DNA of 64,000 bases from Burkholderiaceae bacterium (GCA_030695205.1 JAUYTN010000027.1:1-64000); one strand, 5' to 3'; shown: positions 41,895-53,446, counted from the stretch's first letter. Numbers and translations: made by a program. The notes: generated by a model from the letters alone, not told the origin.

Positions 41895-42824
41895 ATGGAT
41901 TTCAAACAGATCGAAGGTTTTGTGCGCGTGGCTGAGATGGGCAGTTTTACCCGCGCCGCGCACATGCTCAACACCACCCAGCCGGCGCTGTCGCGCCTGG
42001 TTCGCCTGCTGGAGGTGGACTTGCGCCAAACCCTGCTGGTGCGCAATGGCCGGGGGGCGCAGCCCACAGAAGCCGGGCAGGTGCTGCTGGCGCACGGGCG
42101 CGGCATTCTGCACCAGGTGCAGCGTGCGCGGGAAGATTTGGGCACCGTGCGTGGCGGGCTGGCCGGGCGGGTGGCCATTGGGCTGCCGCCCAGTCTGGCG
42201 CGGGTGTTCACCGTGCCGCTGACCCGCGCGTTTCGCGCCCAGTTGCCCGATGCCAGCCTGTCCATCAGCGAGGGCCTGAGCGCCCAGATGCAGGAGTGGC
42301 TGGTGACTGGGCGGCTGGACATTGCCGTGCTCTATAACGCCCGCGCCAGCGCCGACATCGACATCACCCCCCTCGGCGACGAGGATCTGTGGCTGGTCCA
42401 GGCCCGAGCGCCCGGCCTGGCCGACGATGTGGCCACCGTCCCTGACCCTGGTCCCATCGACCTGAAAGACGTGGCCGAGTTGCCCCTGGTGATACCGAGC
42501 CGCCCCAACGCCATCCGCACCCATGTGGAGACCGAAATGGCCCAAATTGGTTGCCGCCTGAAGGTGGCGCTGGAGATTGACGGCGTGGCCGCCATCCTCG
42601 ACCTGGTGGCCGACGGTGCCGGTGCCGCCCTGCTCTCGCGCAATGCGGTAACCAGTTGCGTGCGCCCCAGCGCCTACGTGGTGCGCGCGGTGCGCAACCC
42701 GCCTCTGCGCACCCGGCTGTTTCTGGCCACGAGCTCCATGCGGCCCACCACCCACACCCAGCAAACCACGCTGGCGCTGATTCGGCAAACGCTGGCGGCT
42801 ACGTTGGAAAGCACAGCGGCATGA
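41895..42824 (+). CDS. LysR-type transcriptional regulator (probable pmd regulator)
   Basis: The 309-residue protein has an N-terminal winged helix-turn-helix (FVRVAEMGSFTRAAHMLNTTQPALSRLVRLLE) and a C-terminal effector-binding domain (GRVAIGLPPSLARVF ... DIAVLYN ... PLVIPSRPNAIRTHVE). LysR regulators commonly activate divergent or adjacent catabolic genes in response to a pathway intermediate. Here it is divergent from the ModA-like/pmdE block, so it is the natural candidate to control protocatechuate cleavage; this is inferred from position. Its stop overlaps the start of the GST gene (ATGA). Confidence 0.88.
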   Translation: MDFKQIEGFVRVAEMGSFTRAAHMLNTTQPALSRLVRLLEVDLRQTLLVRNGRGAQPTEAGQVLLAHGRGILHQVQRAREDLGTVRGGLAGRVAIGLPPSLARVFTVPLTRAFRAQLPDASLSISEGLSAQMQEWLVTGRLDIAVLYNARASADIDITPLGDEDLWLVQARAPGLADDVATVPDPGPIDLKDVAELPLVIPSRPNAIRTHVETEMAQIGCRLKVALEIDGVAAILDLVADGAGAALLSRNAVTSCVRPSAYVVRAVRNPPLRTRLFLATSSMRPTTHTQQTTLALIRQTLAATLESTAA

Positions 42825-43459
42825 GCGTGGCCAGCCAACCCGCCCCAGCCAGCGCCCTGCCCCTGCTGTATTCATTCCGCCGCTGCCCCTACGCCATCCG
42901 CGCCCGCCTGGCGCTGGCGCAGGCAGGTGTGGCGGTGCACACGGTGGAGGTGGATTTGAAGCACAAACCCGCTGCGCTGCTGTCCGCCTCACCCGCGGGC
43001 ACCGTACCCGTGCTGGTGCTGCCCGGTGGCGAGGTGCTGGCACAGAGCCTGGACATCATGCGCTGGGCACTCGCGCAGAGCGACCCAGACGGTTGGTTGC
43101 GCCCCGAAGCGATGGTTGATGAAGAATTTTGGATAAAAACCACCGACAGCGCTTTCAAATATTGGCTGGATCGCTACAAGTATTTTGAACGCCACCCCGC
43201 CCACCCCCAGGCCCACTACCGCCAGCAAGCCCTTGACTGCCTGCTGGCCCCGCTGGAACACACACTGAGCACCCACGGCCCCTGGCTGGGCGGTGCGCAG
43301 CCAGTGCTGGCCGATGCAGCGGTGTTCCCGTTTGTGCGCCAGTTTGCGGGGGTGGAGCCCGCCTGGTGGGCCTGCAGCCCGTTGGCGTTAACCCGCGCGT
43401 GGCTGCATGCCTGGCTGGAGAGTCCGTTGTTTTTGGGGGTCATGCGCAAGCAGGCATGA
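42821..43459 (+). CDS. Glutathione S-transferase family protein
   Basis: The 212-residue protein (ATG at 42821, overlapping the LysR stop) has an N-terminal thioredoxin-like domain with LYSFRRCPYAIRARLAL, in which Cys25 could be catalytic, and GTVPVLVLPGGEVLAQSLDIM, the cis-Pro and glutathione-binding region. A helical C-terminal domain includes LDRYKYFERHP and a typical GGAQPVLADAAVFPFVRQF. A Cys in the first motif suggests glutaredoxin-like or beta/omega-type chemistry. The substrate is unknown; linkage to aromatic genes does not settle it. Confidence 0.85.
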   Translation: MSVASQPAPASALPLLYSFRRCPYAIRARLALAQAGVAVHTVEVDLKHKPAALLSASPAGTVPVLVLPGGEVLAQSLDIMRWALAQSDPDGWLRPEAMVDEEFWIKTTDSAFKYWLDRYKYFERHPAHPQAHYRQQALDCLLAPLEHTLSTHGPWLGGAQPVLADAAVFPFVRQFAGVEPAWWACSPLALTRAWLHAWLESPLFLGVMRKQA

Positions 43460-43506
43460 CATTTTGAGATATCAGCTAGTCAGCTATCACGCTTGTAAGC
43501 AGGTAG

Positions 43507-44787
<1,281 letters not shown>

Positions 44788-44817
44788 AACCGCACGCACA
44801 GCGCCTCGACGTTTATA

Positions 44818-44837
44818 CTCCGTCTAAACATACGGAG
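44818..44837. promoter_or_regulatory. Inverted repeat overlapping the mazE ribosome binding site
   Basis: CTCCGT and ACGGAG are perfect 6-bp arms with an 8-bp spacer. The right arm contains the GGAG Shine-Dalgarno of mazE, and TATACT (a possible -10) overlaps the left side. It could be the MazE/MazEF autoregulatory operator, or an mRNA hairpin that hides the ribosome binding site. Confidence 0.45.
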
Positions 44838-44843
44838 GTTTTC

Positions 44844-45098
44844 ATGGCCGAAGCAGTCCTGTCCATCAAACACTGGGGCAACAACCTTGGGGTCCGCTTG
44901 CCACAGGCCGTGGCCCGCGAAGCCAAGCTGCAGGCCGACCAGCAAGTGCGCGTCTCGGTGGAAGAAGGCCGTGTGGTTATCGAACCGCTGCCAACTGCCG
45001 CCCCTTTGTCACTGGAAGAACGGCTCTCACGGTTTGACCCCGCCCGCCACGGCACCGAAGCCATGGTCACGTTCCCATTGGGTGCTGAACGGTGGTAA
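44844..45098 (+). CDS. mazE: MazE-type antitoxin (AbrB/SpoVT fold)
   Basis: The 84-residue protein has the swapped-hairpin DNA-binding fold: VLSIKHWGNNLGVRLPQAVAREAKLQADQQVRVSVEEGRVVIEPL. The C-terminal tail (PLSLEERLSRFDPARHG) would bind and block the toxin. A GGAGG Shine-Dalgarno lies 6 bases before the ATG, inside an inverted repeat that may serve autoregulation. The toxin gene overlaps its last codons by 7 bp. Together they are a type II toxin-antitoxin module. Confidence 0.9.
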   Translation: MAEAVLSIKHWGNNLGVRLPQAVAREAKLQADQQVRVSVEEGRVVIEPLPTAAPLSLEERLSRFDPARHGTEAMVTFPLGAERW

Positions 45099-45475
45099 CC
45101 CGCCGCCCAACTGCCGCGTGGGTGCCCGAGCGGCAAGACATCATCTGGATTGACTGCAACCCCCAAGCGGGCCAGGAAATGCGCGACGTACACCCTTTTT
45201 TGGTGCTGTCACCCCGCAGTTTCAACGACCGCACATCGCTGGTCATTGGCCTGCCCATAACCACTGCTGCGTACAACGCCGACAACCCGTTTGCGGTGGT
45301 GGCGGGTGTGGCAGGTGGTGCCAAAGCGGGCAAGCCCAGTTATGTGCTGTGCCACCAACCCAAATCGTTCGACTGGCGCGCCCGCCAGGCCAGCCCACAC
45401 CCCATGAAACAGCTCAATCCCACTGCATTTGCCGAGGCGTGTGGCGTGCTGAACCAGATCATTGCGGTGGCTTGA
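45092..45475 (+). CDS. mazF: MazF-type mRNA interferase toxin
   Basis: MazF cleaves mRNA at short sequences when free of MazE. The 127-residue protein shows the PemK/MazF core: RQDIIWIDCNPQAGQEMRDVHPFLVLSPRSFN, then GLPITTAA and SYVLCHQPKSFDWRARQA, with the conserved Arg and Thr/Ser of the active site. A GTG at 45092 is the likely start because no ATG occurs before the domain. Its 3' end overlaps the convergent rhodanese gene by 17 bp. Confidence 0.9.
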   Translation: MVTRRPTAAWVPERQDIIWIDCNPQAGQEMRDVHPFLVLSPRSFNDRTSLVIGLPITTAAYNADNPFAVVAGVAGGAKAGKPSYVLCHQPKSFDWRARQASPHPMKQLNPTAFAEACGVLNQIIAVA

Positions 45476-45908
45476 CCATCGGCCAGCCACTCTTCGCCCA
45501 GGTGCTCATGCCGCCGTACACGTAGCGCACGTTGGTCCACCCGGCGTCTTTCATGCTCTGCACCACCTTGGCCGAGCGGTTTTGTGTGTTGCAAATCAGC
45601 AGCACCGGCTGCGCCGGGTTTTTGGGAATTTCGTTCAACCGCTGGTTGAGCTGGGACATGGGCAGCAGCACCGCCCCGCTGGCCACGCCAGTGGCATGCT
45701 CCTTGGGTTCGCGGATGTCAAACATCAGCACCTGTTTCGACTCGAAGAGCTGACGCGCCTCGTCCAGGCCGACCTGCAACGGGTCGGTGCCGGATGGCGC
45801 ATCTGAACAGCCCGCCAAAAGCGAGGAGACAGCGCCAACCCACAGGCCCGCAGCGGCCAGGCGGCGCAGGGTGTGTCGGCGTGGAAGTAGGTCATGGGCA
45901 GTGGTCAT
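45459..45908 (-). CDS. Rhodanese-domain lipoprotein
   Basis: The 149-residue product (ATG at 45908) has a signal peptide ending in a lipobox, SSLLAGC, so Cys at about position 34 is probably lipidated in the membrane. One rhodanese domain follows with VLMFDIREPKEHATG and the active-site loop CNTQNRSAKVV, where the Cys can carry a persulfide. Such proteins move sulfane sulfur in the periplasm. The YeeE transporter about 10 kb away handles related chemistry, but no operon links them. The gene is convergent with mazF. Confidence 0.85.
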   Translation of the reverse strand: MTTAHDLLPRRHTLRRLAAAGLWVGAVSSLLAGCSDAPSGTDPLQVGLDEARQLFESKQVLMFDIREPKEHATGVASGAVLLPMSQLNQRLNEIPKNPAQPVLLICNTQNRSAKVVQSMKDAGWTNVRYVYGGMSTWAKSGWPMVKPPQ

Positions 45909-45992
45909 GGCGCAAGTGTGATGGAAAGTGAGGCCCACACCACACGGTTCACCGGGTAAACCCTGAAAACCCCACAGGCCTCAAAGCATTAC

Positions 45993-46006
45993 ATTTGAAT
46001 TCAAAT
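45993..46006. promoter_or_regulatory. 14-bp AT-rich palindrome upstream of paaN
   Basis: ATTTGAATTCAAAT is perfectly symmetrical and lies 87 bp before the first gene of the paa cluster. It is a plausible operator for a cluster regulator (PaaX is encoded at the far end), but it does not match a PaaX site that I can recall with confidence. Confidence 0.3.
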
Positions 46007-46093
46007 AACTCAGCCTACTTGTGTCAGATCAACCAGCCTGACCTCTCACGGCTACTTTTCCCCCTGTGTTGTCGAAACCTATCTGGAGTTTTC

Positions 46094-47770
46094 ATGCCCC
46101 ACGCCTTGTTGGCCGCCCACCAAACCCTGCTTGACGGCGCGCTGAGCGCCATTGCCACCCGTGGCTACTGGTCCCCTTTCAGTGAAATGCCCAGCCCCAA
46201 GGTGTACGGCGAAACGGCTGCTGACGATGGCAAACGTGCGTTTGAATCACTTCTGAACCAGCCCTTCGAGCTGAACCAGCCCGGCGACACCGGCCAGCGC
46301 GTGGCTCCCGAGCAGTCACCCTACGGCGTGGCCCTGAACGTGAGCTACCCCGTGTGCGACCACGAGGCCCTGGTGGCCGCCGCCCAGGCCGCCATGCCCG
46401 CGTGGCAAGCCGTTGGTGCAGAAGGCCGCACCGGCATCTGCCTGGAAATGCTGACGCGCCTCAACCGCCAAAGCTTCGAAATTGCCCACGCGGTGATGAT
46501 GACCACCGGCCAGGGCTGGATGATGGCCTTCCAGGCCGGTTCCCCTCACGCCCAGGACCGCGCCCTGGAAGCCGTGGCCTACGCCTGGCGCGAGCAGAGC
46601 TTTGTGCCCGCCGAGACCACCTGGGAAAAGCCCCAGGGCAAAAACCCACCCATCGTTATGAAGAAGCACTTCGAGGTGGTGGGCCGGGGTGTGGCGCTGG
46701 TCATTGGCTGCGGCACCTTCCCCACCTGGAACACCTACCCCGGCCTGTTTGCCGCACTGGCGACAGGCAATGCCGTCATCGTCAAGCCGCACAGCAATGC
46801 CGTGCTGCCAGCGGCCATCACCGTGCGCACGCTGCGCGCCGTGCTGGCCGAGCAGGGCCTGGACCCCAACCTCGTCACCCTGTGCGTGACCGAGCAACGC
46901 AGCACCACGCAGGCGCTGGCCATGCACCCCGCCGTGAAATCGGTGGACTTTACCGGCGGCAACACCTTCGGCCAGTGGCTCATTGCCAACTGCAAGCAAG
47001 CCCAGGTGTATGCGGAGTTGGCGGGGGTGAACCACATCGTCATCGACTCCACCAACGCCTACAAACCCATGCTGGGCAACCTGGCGTTCACGCTGTCGCT
47101 GTACTCGGCGCAAATGTGCACCACCTCCCAGGCCATCCTGGTGCCGGCTGGCGGCATAGCCACCGACCAAGGCCACAAGACGTTTGACGAGGTGTGTGCC
47201 GATTTAGGCGCGGCTATTCAGCGCTTTTTGAGCAAGCCTGAAGTGGCCTGCGCCGTGTTGGGCGCCATCCAGTCACCCGACACGCTGGCCCGCATCGAAC
47301 AGGCCAACAGCGGCGCCTGGGGCAAGGTGGTACTGGCCTCTGAAACCCTGACCAACCCCGAGTTCCCTGCCGCCACCGTGCGCACCCCGGTGCTGCTGGC
47401 CTGCGACGAGGCCGACGTGGCCGCCTACCAGGAAGAGCGATTCGGCCCCGTGGCCTTTGTCGTCAAATGCGCCGACACCGCCGCTGCCATCGCCCTGTCC
47501 GAGCACATGGTCAACACCCACGGCGCGCTGACCGTGGGCGTGTACAGCACCCGCACCGACGTGATTGACGCCATGACGGCAGCCACCTGGCGCAGCAAAG
47601 TGGCCCTGTCCATCAACCTGACCGGCGGCGTGTTCGTCAACCAGTCTGCCGCGTTTTCCGACTACCACGGCACCGGCGGCAACCCCGCAGCCAATGCCAG
47701 CTATGCCGACTCGGCTTTTGTGGCCAACCGCTTCCGCGTGGTGCAGCGCCGCTACCACGTAGAGAGCTAA
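46094..47770 (+). CDS. paaN: Phenylacetic acid degradation protein PaaN (ring-opening aldehyde dehydrogenase)
   Basis: This aldehyde dehydrogenase-superfamily protein is expected to oxidise the semialdehyde formed when the oxepin-CoA ring opens. The 558 residues start at the ATG at 46094, with GGAG upstream. It contains IGCGTFPTWNTYPGLFAALATGNAVIVKPH, FTGGNTFGQW and the catalytic region with Cys in YSAQMCTTSQAI. It lacks the C-terminal MaoC-like hydratase domain of the ~680-residue PaaZ, so oxepin-CoA hydrolysis needs a separate hydratase gene not seen here. It is first in the paa cluster. Confidence 0.88.
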   Translation: MPHALLAAHQTLLDGALSAIATRGYWSPFSEMPSPKVYGETAADDGKRAFESLLNQPFELNQPGDTGQRVAPEQSPYGVALNVSYPVCDHEALVAAAQAAMPAWQAVGAEGRTGICLEMLTRLNRQSFEIAHAVMMTTGQGWMMAFQAGSPHAQDRALEAVAYAWREQSFVPAETTWEKPQGKNPPIVMKKHFEVVGRGVALVIGCGTFPTWNTYPGLFAALATGNAVIVKPHSNAVLPAAITVRTLRAVLAEQGLDPNLVTLCVTEQRSTTQALAMHPAVKSVDFTGGNTFGQWLIANCKQAQVYAELAGVNHIVIDSTNAYKPMLGNLAFTLSLYSAQMCTTSQAILVPAGGIATDQGHKTFDEVCADLGAAIQRFLSKPEVACAVLGAIQSPDTLARIEQANSGAWGKVVLASETLTNPEFPAATVRTPVLLACDEADVAAYQEERFGPVAFVVKCADTAAAIALSEHMVNTHGALTVGVYSTRTDVIDAMTAATWRSKVALSINLTGGVFVNQSAAFSDYHGTGGNPAANASYADSAFVANRFRVVQRRYHVES

Positions 47771-47792
47771 CTATCCATACCAGAAAAGCGCT

Positions 47793-48608
47793 ATGGACTA
47801 TAAAAGCATACAGTTTTCAGTGGACGCGGCCACCGGTGTGGCCCGCCTGACCCTGAACCGGCCCGACAAGATGAACGCCTTCACCGGCGACATGCACGCC
47901 GAGTTGCGCCACGCACTGGACGCGCTGCAGGCTGGTACGGGCGACTGCGCCCAGGCCCGCGTGCTGGTGGTCACCGGCGCAGGCCGGGGCTTTTGCGCCG
48001 GGCAAGACCTGGCCGACCCCGACATGGTGTTCACCCCCGGTGAGCCCCCGCCCGACATTGGTGACGTGGTCGAGCGCAACTTCAAGCCCCTGGTCATGCG
48101 CCTGACGAACCTGCGCGTGCCCACCATTGCCCGCGTGCAGGGCGTGGCCGCCGGGGCAGGTTGCAGCCTGGCGCTGGCCTGCGACATGGTGGTGGCGGCA
48201 GAGGCCGCATCCTTCATGCTGCCGTTTTCCAAAATCGGGCTGATACCCGACACCGGCGCTTCGTGGGCCGTGCCGCAGCGGCTGGGGTTCGCAAGGGCCA
48301 TGGGCCTGGCCCTGACCGCGCAAAAACTGCCAGCCGCCAAGGCGGCCGACTGGGGCCTGATCTGGGAGTGTGTGGCCAACGACGCGCTCGACGGCGCGGT
48401 GGATGCATTGGCCGCCCAACTGGCCGCCCTGCCCACCACCGCCTTGGTGCGCACCCGTGCCGCCATGCTGGCCGCGCACACCGCCACGCTGGAGCAGCAC
48501 CTGTCGTTTGAGGCTTTGATGATGCGCGAGCTGGGCCACAGCGCCGACTACGTGGAGGGCGTTTCCGCCTTCCTGGAAAAGCGCCCCGCTCGCTTCAATC
48601 AGGCTTGA
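47793..48608 (+). CDS. paaG: 1,2-epoxyphenylacetyl-CoA isomerase
   Basis: PaaG isomerises the ring-1,2-epoxide of phenylacetyl-CoA to oxepin-CoA. The 271-residue crotonase-fold protein has GRGFCAGQDLADPD and VQGVAAGAGCSLALACDMVVA (oxyanion hole), then SKIGLIPDTGASWAVPQRLG, in which the conserved Asp of PaaG takes the place of one catalytic Glu of hydratases. Length and C-terminal EGVSAFLEKRPARF are typical. It starts 22 bp after paaN with no Shine-Dalgarno; the sequence around its start (47768-47810) resembles the right half of the dispersed repeat. Confidence 0.92.
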   Translation: MDYKSIQFSVDAATGVARLTLNRPDKMNAFTGDMHAELRHALDALQAGTGDCAQARVLVVTGAGRGFCAGQDLADPDMVFTPGEPPPDIGDVVERNFKPLVMRLTNLRVPTIARVQGVAAGAGCSLALACDMVVAAEAASFMLPFSKIGLIPDTGASWAVPQRLGFARAMGLALTAQKLPAAKAADWGLIWECVANDALDGAVDALAAQLAALPTTALVRTRAAMLAAHTATLEQHLSFEALMMRELGHSADYVEGVSAFLEKRPARFNQA

Positions 48609-48623
48609 CAACATCATTTTAAG

Positions 48624-48671
48624 ATAGCTTAAAAGCCATACAGATCAAGCGATTGAGCCCAATAAAGATGA
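48624..48671 (+). repeat. Dispersed AT-rich element between paaG and paaI
   Basis: ATAGCTTAAAAGC, then CATACAGATCAAGCG, then CCCAATAAAGATG match the family spacing with a weaker tail. It fills the paaG-paaI gap and its end supplies the paaI start codon region. Confidence 0.55.
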
Positions 48672-49177
48672 CAAATTCCATTTCTGCCTCCGTGCCCACA
48701 GACCCCCAGGCTCTGGCCGATGCCGTGGCCCAGGCCATGTGGTCACGCGACAACGCGTCGCAGGCATTGGGCATGCACATTGAGGCCATCGCCCCTGGCC
48801 AAGCCACCCTGTCCATGGCGGTGCGTGCCGACATGGTCAATGGCCACCACATCTGCCACGGTGGCTTCATGTTCACCCTGGCAGACAGCACCTTTGCCTA
48901 CGCCTGCAACAGCCACAACCGCAACACCGTGGCCTCTGCCTGTGCCATCGACTTTCTGGCACCCGCCCGCGAGGGCGACGTGCTGGAGGCCGAGGCCATC
49001 GAGCGCTCCCGCGCTGGCCGCACAGGGGTGTATGACATTACCGTGCGCATTCGCGGCGGCAAAACCGTGGCGCTGTTCCGAGGCAAAAGCTACCGCATCG
49101 AGGGCGAGGTGATTGCCGGTCTCGCCGCTGTGGTCCAAGCCGCCTCAGCCACAACCAGCGCAGCAAGCCCCGCCTGA
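48668..49177 (+). CDS. paaI: Hydroxyphenylacetyl-CoA thioesterase PaaI
   Basis: PaaI is a hotdog-fold thioesterase that rescues CoA from dead-end ring-hydroxylated phenylacetyl-CoA. The 169-residue protein has the NGHHICHGGFMFTLADSTFAYACNSHN segment with the catalytic Asp, and ASACAIDFLAPAREGDVLEAEA. The ATG at 48668 lies in AT-rich repeat-derived sequence with only a weak AAAG upstream; a TTG 15 bases earlier is an alternative. The C-terminal ~15 residues are Ala/Ser-rich. Confidence 0.92.
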   Translation: MTNSISASVPTDPQALADAVAQAMWSRDNASQALGMHIEAIAPGQATLSMAVRADMVNGHHICHGGFMFTLADSTFAYACNSHNRNTVASACAIDFLAPAREGDVLEAEAIERSRAGRTGVYDITVRIRGGKTVALFRGKSYRIEGEVIAGLAAVVQAASATTSAASPA

Positions 49178-49233
49178 GCACACCAGCAACCAGCCGCCCA
49201 CACCACCAGAACACCCCGAAGGAGACACAGCCC

Positions 49234-50556
<1,323 letters not shown>

Positions 50557-50592
50557 TACCTATTTTTCACCCAACCACAGGAGCCACGACAC

Positions 50593-51606
50593 ATGTACAC
50601 GCAGTCGTTCAACGTGCCCGACGAGTCCGGTCAGCGCACCGTCAAGCCCATTGCCCACACCGAGCCACCCGAGCAAATGGCCAGGTTCGATGCCCGCATC
50701 GACGCCGATGGCCGCATTGAGCCGCAAGACTGGATGCCAGAGGCTTACCGCAAAACCCTGGTGCGCCAGATCAGCCAGCACGCCCATTCTGAAATTGTCG
50801 GCATGCTGCCCGAGGGCAATTGGATCAGCCGCGCGCCCAGCCTCAAGCGCAAGGCCATTCTGATTGCCAAGGTACAGGACGAAGGCGGCCACGGCCTCTA
50901 CCTGTACAGCGCCGCCGAAACGCTGGGCACCAGCCGCGACCAGATGCTGGACGCCCTGCACACTGGCAAGGCCAAGTACAGCTCCATCTTCAACTACCCC
51001 ACGCTCAACTGGGCGGATGTGGGCGTGATCGGCTGGCTGGTGGACGGCGCGGCCATCATGAACCAGATTCCGCTGTGCCGCTGCAGCTATGGTCCCTACA
51101 GCCGCGCCATGGTGCGGGTGTGCAAGGAGGAAAGCTTCCACCAGCGCCAGGGCTACGAAGCCCTGCTGGTCATGATGAAGGGCAACCAGGCACAAAAAGA
51201 CATGGTCCAGGACGCCGTCAACCGCTACTGGTGGAAATGCCTGGCCATGTTCGGCCCACCGGATGCCGACAGCCCCAACAGCGCCCAGGGGATGCGCTGG
51301 GGCATCAAGCGCATTTCCAACGACGACCTGCGCCAGAAGTTCATTGACGCCACCGTGCCCCAGGCCAAGGTGCTGGGCGTGACCCTGCCCGACCCCGACC
51401 TGAAGTGGAACGAAGAGCGCGGCCACCACGACTACGGCCAGATCGACTGGGACGAGTTCTGGGCCACCGTCAACGGCAACGGTCCCTGCAACAAAGAGCG
51501 CCTGGCCACCCGCGTCAAGGCCCACAACGACGGAGCCTGGGTGCGCGATGCCGCCCTGGCCCATGCCCGCAAACAACAACAACGCCAACTGAAGGAAGCC
51601 GCATGA
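50593..51606 (+). CDS. paaA: Phenylacetyl-CoA 1,2-epoxidase subunit PaaA (catalytic)
   Basis: PaaA is the di-iron catalytic subunit of the ring-epoxidising complex PaaABCE. The 337-residue helical protein carries ferritin-like iron ligands in [21 protein letters not shown] and [19 protein letters not shown] (E..H pattern repeated). It has an AGGAG Shine-Dalgarno, and its stop overlaps the paaB start by 4 bp. Confidence 0.96.
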   Translation: MYTQSFNVPDESGQRTVKPIAHTEPPEQMARFDARIDADGRIEPQDWMPEAYRKTLVRQISQHAHSEIVGMLPEGNWISRAPSLKRKAILIAKVQDEGGHGLYLYSAAETLGTSRDQMLDALHTGKAKYSSIFNYPTLNWADVGVIGWLVDGAAIMNQIPLCRCSYGPYSRAMVRVCKEESFHQRQGYEALLVMMKGNQAQKDMVQDAVNRYWWKCLAMFGPPDADSPNSAQGMRWGIKRISNDDLRQKFIDATVPQAKVLGVTLPDPDLKWNEERGHHDYGQIDWDEFWATVNGNGPCNKERLATRVKAHNDGAWVRDAALAHARKQQQRQLKEAA

Positions 51607-51923
51607 CCGCCAACACCACCCCATCCAGCAACCACCCGGCCCTGAAAGAGTGGCCCCTGTGGGAAGTCTTTGTTCGCAGCAAGCAGGGTCTTGAGCACAA
51701 GCACTGCGGCAGCCTGCACGCCTCTGACGCGGCCCAGGCCCTGGACATGGCGCGCGACGTGTACACCCGTCGCCAGGAAGGCGTGAGCATTTGGGTGGTG
51801 CCGTCGGTGTCCATCACCGCCAGCAACCCTGACGACAAGGGCGAACTGTTCGACCCCGCCGCCGACAAAATCTACCGCCACCCCACGTTCTACGACATCC
51901 CTGAAGAAGTGGGGCACATGTGA
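51603..51923 (+). CDS. paaB: Phenylacetyl-CoA 1,2-epoxidase subunit PaaB
   Basis: PaaB is a small structural subunit that links PaaAC heterodimers. The 106 residues contain the family core [49 protein letters not shown] and the terminal [16 protein letters not shown]. Its start overlaps paaA (ATGA), and its stop shares one base with the paaC ATG. Confidence 0.95.
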   Translation: MTANTTPSSNHPALKEWPLWEVFVRSKQGLEHKHCGSLHASDAAQALDMARDVYTRRQEGVSIWVVPSVSITASNPDDKGELFDPAADKIYRHPTFYDIPEEVGHM

Positions 51924-52780
51924 TGAGCGCTGTTCTCGACACCCCCGCCACCACCCACGCAGTGACAGCGCCCGTCGGCTATGTGCTGCACCTGGCCGAC
52001 AACGCCGCCGTGCTGGGCCAGCGCAATGCCGAATGGTGCGGCCACGGCCCCATCCTCGAAGAAGACCTGGCCCTGGCCAACATGAGCCTGGACCTGATCG
52101 GCCAGGCCCGCTTGCTGTACAGCCATGCTGCCAGCCTGATGGGCACCGATAGCGCAGCGGCCCTGGCCGCACGCAACGGTGGCCGCCTGGACGAGGACAC
52201 CCTGGCCTACTTTCGCGATGTGCCCGAGTTCTGCAACTACACCCTGCTGGAGTTGCCCCACCATGCCGCCCTGGTGGGTTACGCCAAGGCAGACATGGAC
52301 TACGCCACCACCATCGCCCGCAACTTCCTGTACAGCGCGCTGATGGTGCCGCTGTGGACGCAGCTGCAAACGTGCTCCGACGAGGTGCTGGCCAGCATCG
52401 CCGCCAAGTCGCTCAAGGAAGCGCGCTACCACCTGCGCCACTCGCGCGATTGGCTGGTGCGCCTGGGCGATGGCACAGTCGAATCCACCGCCCGCATGCA
52501 GGCTGCTTTGGCACATTTGATGCCCTACACACAAGAATTCTGGACACAGTGCGCTCTTGAATCGGAAGCATCTGCTGCAGGCATTGCTGTGGACTGGGAC
52601 CAGCTGCAAGCCGACTGGAACGCCCTGGTGGACGACGCCCTCTCCGAGGCCGACCTGGCTCGGCCTGCATCGTCGGGCTACATCACCCAAGGGAAAAACG
52701 GCAGCCATTCCGAGCACCTGGGCTTTTTGCTGAGCGAGATGCAAGGCCTGGCCCGCGCCCATCCCGGCGCCCAGTGGTGA
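51923..52780 (+). CDS. paaC: Phenylacetyl-CoA 1,2-epoxidase subunit PaaC
   Basis: PaaC is the structural partner of PaaA, with a ferritin-like helical fold that keeps only part of the metal-ligand pattern. The 285 residues show LADNAAVLGQRNAEWCGHGPILEEDLALANMSLDLIGQAR and KEARYHLRHSRDWLVRLGDGT, both typical. I use the ATG at 51923; a GTG at 51920 overlaps the paaB stop more fully. paaD follows 10 bp later. Confidence 0.94.
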   Translation: MSAVLDTPATTHAVTAPVGYVLHLADNAAVLGQRNAEWCGHGPILEEDLALANMSLDLIGQARLLYSHAASLMGTDSAAALAARNGGRLDEDTLAYFRDVPEFCNYTLLELPHHAALVGYAKADMDYATTIARNFLYSALMVPLWTQLQTCSDEVLASIAAKSLKEARYHLRHSRDWLVRLGDGTVESTARMQAALAHLMPYTQEFWTQCALESEASAAGIAVDWDQLQADWNALVDDALSEADLARPASSGYITQGKNGSHSEHLGFLLSEMQGLARAHPGAQW

Positions 52781-52790
52781 ACCAGCGGCC

Positions 52791-53405
52791 ATGAGTGCGC
52801 TTGCTTCCGCCACTGCCCAAGTTGCCACACAGCCGCCAGGCGTGCCCACCGACCCTGTGCTTGCCCAGGTGTGGGCACTGCTGGACGATGTGGCCGACCC
52901 GGAAATACCGGTGGTTTCTCTCAAGGACCTGGGCATTCTGCGCGACGTGCGCCACGGTACCGATGGGGTGGAGGTGGTCATCACCCCCACCTACAGCGGC
53001 TGCCCGGCCATGGGCCAGATGGCCGACGACGTGGCGGCAGCACTGGCCAGCCACGGCATTGCAGGGCGGGTGGTGACCCAGCTGTCCCCCGCATGGACCA
53101 CCGACTGGATAGGACCGGCAGCCCGCGAGAAACTGCGTGCCTACGGCATTGCCCCCCCTCACAGCACCGCCCAGGCGGGCCACTGCCACAGTGCCGCACG
53201 CGTGGCAGGTGCCCCGGGCGAAACCGCCCAGGAGCGGGTGCTGCGCTTCATGCCACAGGCCAGCGCCGCAAGGCCAGCCGTGCCCTGCCCGCACTGTGGC
53301 TCGACACACACCGTGGAGTCGTCCCACTTCGGCTCCACCGCCTGCAAGGCGCTCTACAAATGCCTGAGCTGCCAGGAACCGTTTGATTTCTTCAAACCGT
53401 ACTGA
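52791..53405 (+). CDS. paaD: PaaD, Fe-S/zinc maturation factor of the epoxidase
   Basis: PaaD is a DUF59 (MIP18/SufT-like) protein thought to help mature or supply metal to the phenylacetyl-CoA epoxidase; it is not a stable subunit. The 204 residues comprise the DUF59 domain (WALLDDVADPEIPVVSLKDLGILRDV ... VITPTYSGCPAM) and a C-terminal four-Cys zinc ribbon (CPHCGS ... KCLSCQEPFDFFKPY). Between them lies an Ala/Pro-rich stretch that makes it slightly longer than the E. coli protein (~165 residues). Confidence 0.93.
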   Translation: MSALASATAQVATQPPGVPTDPVLAQVWALLDDVADPEIPVVSLKDLGILRDVRHGTDGVEVVITPTYSGCPAMGQMADDVAAALASHGIAGRVVTQLSPAWTTDWIGPAAREKLRAYGIAPPHSTAQAGHCHSAARVAGAPGETAQERVLRFMPQASAARPAVPCPHCGSTHTVESSHFGSTACKALYKCLSCQEPFDFFKPY

Positions 53406-53446
53406 GCCTCCCGATTGACCCCAGACACGTTCCGGAGAAGAACCCC

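Noticed and set aside
43108..43170. AT-rich stretch in the GST gene resembling the dispersed repeat (AAGCGCT, GTAGCGA, GGTTTTTATCC on the minus strand)
   Set aside because: The encoded WLDRYKYFERHP is a normal part of this GST family, the phase differs from other translated copies and there is no extra length, so similarity may be chance.
47205..47240. GGCTATTCAGCGCTTTTTGAGC in paaN as another repeat copy
   Set aside because: Only short blocks match and their spacing is wrong; the protein region aligns with family expectation without an insertion.
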